Positions 58,977-64,000 of a stretch of DNA of 64,000 bases are shown in pieces. This DNA is from Ascochyta rabiei. Lineage: Eukaryota; Ascomycota; Dothideomycetes; Pleosporales; Didymellaceae. How positions within the stretch are numbered: the first letter of the stretch is position 1; every line of letters starts with the position of its first letter. The notes beneath the pieces are model-generated. The model worked only from the letters and a program-made list of their open reading frames with translations, was not told the origin of the DNA and did no database searches. The translations under genes were made by a program, and so were the position numbers. The stretch covers positions 1 through 64,000 of the forward strand of contig NC_082411.1 in NCBI RefSeq assembly GCF_004011695.2. Direction: 5' to 3'.

Positions 58977-61523
58977 AAAACTTAACGCTAGTAAAAGTAA
59001 CTTAGCCTAGGCACTTACTAAGTATAGAGAAAGGTGTAAGCTAACAGCTTATAACTAAAATAACTGTTTATAAACAATTAATAATTATAGTAGGTAAAAG
59101 TAAGTAAGTAGAACTATAAACAGTAAGTAAAAAACACAAACAGCAAGTAAAAGCGCAGAAGAAAAGCAGGCCTACAGCTGCCTAAGACACTCTTAAAGCA
59201 GAGCCACCCTATTACTTCTAACTATCTCCCTTACAACATTAGCTTATAACTTCTTTATATCTACTTAACTACACACAAAGTTTACAATATTACAGTAAAG
59301 GGCAATCGCACGGAAAGAGCTAGAACTAGGAAAAGAAGTAGTGTGGTGGTTATTAGTCTTAAAGGCTATTAAGAGTAAGGACATTACTAAGGATGCTAAT
59401 ATCCTAATGCTATACATAGAGGGATCTACAGTTAGCTAGTTTATAATAGAGATTACTTAAGGAGAGCTACAGGCGTAAAGGGAAAGGCTTAACTTCTAGA
59501 TAAGTACAGCAGTTACTAAGTTTAACAAATGAGCAGCTATAATACACTTAATATTAGATATTATCTAGTAAACCCTAAACCTAGTTGCATAATACGGAGG
59601 TATAAGCAACTTTAATAGTTAATACCTAGCAATCTAATTAGCAACAGACTATAACTAGAGGAAGATAACAGAAATAGCATAAGCTATAAAGTACATCTAC
59701 AAAAATAAGAATAGTAAAAATATTCTAGTAAATGTAGTAACACTATACTGCCTACAGTCTGCTATAGAGTATGTAACACTTAACTTAATTATATACTATG
59801 TCTGCTAAGTAGACGCTAACAACCTTACTAAGTTTATTAACTTAGTAATTTACTAACGCCTATCTATGCTATAAAAGAGGAGGGACAAGTTCTGTAACTC
59901 AAGTAACTAGAATACAGTCTACTAAGCCCTTACTATGCTCTAGCAGGATATAATAAACTTTGTTACGCACCTAAACAACAAGACCTACCTACTTGTAGTA
60001 AAAGTAAAAGCACTAGGTAAAGGCGTACTAAAGCTAAAAGCAACAGAGTAGAACGTGTGCCTAACTAGGGACCTAACTTTAAAAACATACTAATAGTAGA
60101 TGTAAGCACTTACACTGTAGAAGACCTAACTACTAGCACTAATCTTTAACCTAAAAGGGGTTAAGACACGCTACTTGCTAAAAGAAAGGATTACTTAGGA
60201 GTAGGCAGCATTAAATGCTATAAGGTTTAGCTCTAAGAACTTCCTTACACTAATACAAGCGGCGCTAGAGTACATTCTTAACAGAGTTTAGACACTAGCT
60301 CCTTTAGCATTACTATCTAGGTTATAGTTGCTTACTAAGCCAGTAACAAGCATAAGGACCGCAGGCCAATTAAGTGTTTCCCTAGGAGGATTATCCCTTA
60401 CTCTAACGAGGCTATAGACTAATACAAAGCTATTCCTAACAGGTAACAAATTCTCTAAGAAAGTTATTAAAAGCATTAAACAAGAACACTAAAGGGACCT
60501 GTCGTCTGCAACACCTAACAACCTTAACTAGATAGCCTTTAAGTTAGGTGTTAACAAAACAGGAAAGCAGCGCTGCATAATAGATGCAATTTAGAAGCAC
60601 TAACAGTCTAGGGGAACGCGATTTAGCTCTGTTACTTCAGTACTAGAGGACTATCAGACTAGGGAACAATTGTTAATTAGGCTATTAGAATTTAGATTAT
60701 TTTAAGACATTATAAGCCCTAAAGTTAACTACCTATTAATATTAGACGTTTAGTCTATGCAGGAAGACACAGAGATTAGTAAAGACGTAATAAACAATAT
60801 CTAGGATAGCGCTAAGTGCAAATGCACTAATAGCTAATCTGCCTTTATTCTCCTCTGTATAAAGATTAGTTAGAAGCTCCTTAAGGATCTAGAGCGTGTA
60901 AAGCTCCTAGATGCATAGGTCTAAGAGTGCTATAAGGGAGGAGAAACTTAAAAGAAGAAAGGTGCTAGTAGAAGAATAATTACCTACTACACAGTTAACC
61001 TATTATAAGTTTGCTTTCCCTATTCCTAGTACACTGCTAGTAAACTTAGCTTACTAGTCTGTACTCTTAACACTACTATAATATCTAACCTACTTATACT
61101 AATACACAAGAATAAGACTAGCTAGGGAAAGTAGAGGAGCAACCTAAAAACTAGGATCCTGTTTTAAGAACAGCTTTGTGCACTAAATACAATGGATAGT
61201 CTACAGTCCTATTAATTCCACCTAGTTCCTACAGTACTTAACCTTAACTAGAGTAACTTTATCTCTAAGCACCTATCTTAACATTTTTAAGCTAAGGCAG
61301 ACAGTCTAAACTAGAAAGGCACTATTGTAGTCTCTGTGTTTGCCTCTATGTTTTAAAATAATCTAGAACTCTAGAAAATAGTAGATAAATACTTTAATAT
61401 ATATAACTATTATACTTGTATAAAGTATAGTAAAGGTAACCTAGGGTAGTGTAGGATTATATACCACTCTGTTATCTAACAGCTAGTAAGAGGTAATCTG
61501 CAGTACTGGCTTTACTATGCAGT
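58977..61523. mobile_element. Unidentified RIP-dead repeat
   Basis: AT-rich, TAG/TAA in all frames, CpA mainly as ACA or GCA. The mutation pattern shows it was repetitive. I see no pol motif. The right end abuts the Copia family 2 LTR. Confidence 0.4.
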
Positions 61524-61686
61524 TGTTAGATAACCGACCTTGCCAAGCCAAGTTGGGGTTTTAGGGTTAACCTCGGTTAACTTAGGGGCTAGCGGCACAC
61601 ACACATAAAATAAGCCATTAAGACAGATAATTATTAATTAATTACCTTTTATTATTATCTTTGCACATGAAGCATATTATCTAACA
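61524..61686 (+). mobile_element. 5' LTR of Copia family 2
   Basis: 163 bp, TGTTAGATAACCGACC to TTATCTAACA, with 10-bp terminal inverted repeats (TGTTAGATAA/TTATCTAACA). Less mutated than its neighbours. It is followed at once by the primer-binding site ATTAAGAGTCTTACT (61687-61701) and an internal region, so it is the 5' LTR. A solo copy is at 45051-45212. Confidence 0.88.
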
Positions 61687-61701
61687 ATTAAGAGTCTTAC
61701 T

Positions 61702-64000
61702 AACACTACTAAAATACCCTTTTAATATGTTGCTATTAACTATGCGCATTTTAACAATAATTCTTATAGATTACACAACCTACATACCTTGGTTACATTA
61801 ACTGTAGACCTGCTGCGCCTCTCTAGACGTATAGGAGAAGATAGACCTAAACCAGACTATCCCTCTAAGGACTAAGCCACAAGTACCTAATGCCCTAGAC
61901 ATCACTAACTATAAGAGGAGGCCAGCCCTTAGCAATAATAAACAAGGAAACCCTTAGCTTCCTAAAATCCTATCTGAACTATCAGCCAACGGCCTAAAGG
62001 CATAGAAGAAAGATAATAACTATTAGAAGAGCCGCCTTAAATCCTACAAGATAGCGGATAGAGACTACCGTAAGGAACAAGCTAACCTAGACAAGGTAGT
62101 AATATTTATCTAAAGCTTAGTATCACCTTACCTTATAAAGAACTACTACTAACTAGGTAAATAATTTAAATATAGCTTATTAGCCTTAAACATACAGTTA
62201 GCATTAATGCTAAAGAAGAACAATTACGCGCACGCCACTAATACCTAGCAGCCCTTAAACTAATAAGACAACCTAGAAGCTAGGATACCTGGCTCCTTAA
62301 GTATAAGTATGCTGCAACTAACACTAAAACAGAGGGTGTTACTAAAATATACAATATACAAGACACTGTCTAAGACTTCTTAGATTTAGTAATAAAGATA
62401 GCGCTAACCTAGGCAACAATATTCTAGGACTATAGCAGATAAGAACAAAACATAACTTGCAAAGAAATAATAAAACGCTTCTAAGAGCATATAAGCAAGT
62501 ACCACCCTAAGGGGAGACAGTAAAGGGGCGCCTTTGCTGTAGGGAACAACTTAACTCTTACTGCTAGTAGTAAATCTACCCTAGACACTAACAGGGACGC
62601 CTCTTATGTTGTTAAAGACGTATTATCTACTCCTACTACACAGGGGAGTTAGGAAAGACCTTATTAAAAACAGAACTTTAGTTAAATAACTACATCTAAG
62701 CAGTTCCTAAGAGGGGATACAGCAGCAGCTAGAGGAGCAAAATGCCCTGCTTATAGACAACGCTATAGACTAGAAGATTACTACTACGTCTACAAAGATA
62801 AAGTACCAGAATAGTTTACCCTACGTAATAGAATTGCTGAAATAGTACAATTTAGGATAGAACAAAATGCTAACCTTTAAGATTATGTTAGATCTGCAAA
62901 ACAAGCTTGCACTAAGACACTAGCTAATAAGACATCCTAAACACTAGAGGCACCTCTAGAATAACTACAGGGACAAAAGATATTAATAATTAATATAAGT
63001 CTAGTTAAAGAATTATGCAATATAGAGCTACTAAGCTACCCTCTTAGAAACTCCTTTATTCTTAACTTAGGATTAATAATCTACATTATAAACAACAAGG
63101 ACTAAATATAAGACCTTACTCTACCTACATTAAACAACTACCTATAGGCAGGAAACTCCTAGGTATAGATATAGGGATATAGCACTGTCTATCTCTATCT
63201 ATTAAACATAAGCCAACTAACCACTCTTAAACTACACAACATAGCATAGTGCCTAGACATACTTTGCAACCTTGTCTCTTTCTAACAACTACGTTAACAG
63301 GGCATCTAGTGGGACACAAAAGGAGATCTAACTCAGCTTAGACAAGTGGACAACACAGCCATTATATCCTTAGTTAAACAACATAGATAATAGGTACTTA
63401 GGGAACAGCTACAGACAGCATTTACAATACAATTAACACAAAGCTAAACACCTAAGACTGCTACTGCTCTGCTATAGCACAAGCAAATAGGGCACCCTAG
63501 AGCTGCTACTATTAAACACCTTATCTAACAATCTTAGGGGGTACAAGTTAGGGGTATTACTACAGTCTAATGTGATGCTTGCGGACAAGCCAAGACTAAG
63601 AGGCAAATTAGTTAAACACCACAAGCAAGGAATAAAGGACTAGGAGAATGCATAGCAATTAACTTCCACTTATATAAAGAAGGAAGCTTTACTAAGGAAA
63701 AGAGCTAATTGCTTGCTGTTAACAGGCGATCTAGCTTCCTCTAGGACTTCTATTTTAAAGATAATTAACTAGGAAAGACAATTATCTACTTCCTAGACAC
63801 TCTTACACAATTCCTGTTAAAACAATACAAGATCTAGGTTAAGGTAATTAAGTGTAATAGTAAAATTACTATAACAAAACTAGAAGTATTAAGATAGTGC
63901 GCTGCACAATTAATTAGGCTTAAGCCTTCTGCACTAGACACCTAAGCACAGAACAGAGGTGCTAAACGCTTAGGGGGTGTAATAAAAGATAAGGCACGCA
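61702..64000 (+). pseudogene. Copia family 2 gag-pol relic, cut by window end
   Basis: Plus-strand relic with a gag region (to about 62900) and a gag-pre-integrase zinc region at about 63475-63600: H-K-Q-I-G-H-P, I-K-H-L, then C-D-A-C-G-Q-A-K-T-K. The start of the integrase core follows, similar in order to family 1 at 47990-48500 but divergent. RT and RNase H lie beyond the window. TAG/TAA stops are frequent. Confidence 0.8.

Noticed and set aside
60288..60476. 62-codon minus-strand frame in the unidentified repeat
   Set aside because: Short, isolated, in saturated RIP DNA; no supporting signal.
1..64000. tRNA, rRNA, riboswitch or CRISPR features
   Set aside because: No cloverleaf with A and B boxes, no rRNA-like conserved stretch and no regular repeat-spacer array was recognised by eye; a covariance-model scan was not possible.

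Overview
The window is the left end of a chromosome of a filamentous ascomycete (Pezizomycotina; a Dothideomycete is plausible but not shown). Base 1 starts in seven full CCCTAA telomere repeats. Most of the window past 12.4 kb carries the signature of repeat-induced point mutation (RIP): C-to-T and G-to-A changes at CpA and CpG, and reading frames full of TAG and TAA. No rRNA, tRNA, CRISPR or bacterial signals were seen.

Layout. 1-3647: telomere, then a tract with no G on the plus strand. 3648-4561: gene-free subtelomeric DNA with GC-rich degenerate repeats. 4562-12391: a 7.8-kb block (copy A) holding an 18-bp minisatellite, a telomere-linked RecQ-like helicase (TLH) reading toward the telomere, and a divergently transcribed partner gene of unknown function. 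Both genes are broken, but copy A is only lightly mutated. 12392-19757: heavily mutated remains of a diverged partner gene, a truncated LINE, interstitial telomere repeats, and a second, diverged TLH. 19758-29332: a second copy of the whole block (copy A'), heavily RIP-mutated and split by a 1.83-kb Fot1/pogo transposon. 29333-35040: an island of normal composition with two possible host genes, two gene relics and a second pogo-like transposon. 35041-64000: nested RIP-dead retroelements: Ty3/Gypsy relics on both strands, a complete Ty1/Copia element with LTRs and target duplication, solo LTRs of two Copia families, and the start of a second Copia element that runs off the window.

How it fits together. 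The repeated unit at this chromosome end is a TLH plus a divergent partner gene around a short shared intergenic region. Three lineages of the partner and three TLH copies are visible, all inactivated in this window, almost entirely by RIP-type nonsense changes plus a few one-base indels in copy A. The probable order of events is duplication of the block, heavy RIP of the inner copy, then insertion and light RIP of the pogo element. Copy A stayed nearly clean, perhaps because it arrived late by exchange between chromosome ends. The most unusual features are the 3.6-kb G-free tract, which has its own higher-order repeat structure, and the telomere-like TTAGGG motifs that RIP itself has created inside the minisatellite of copy A'.
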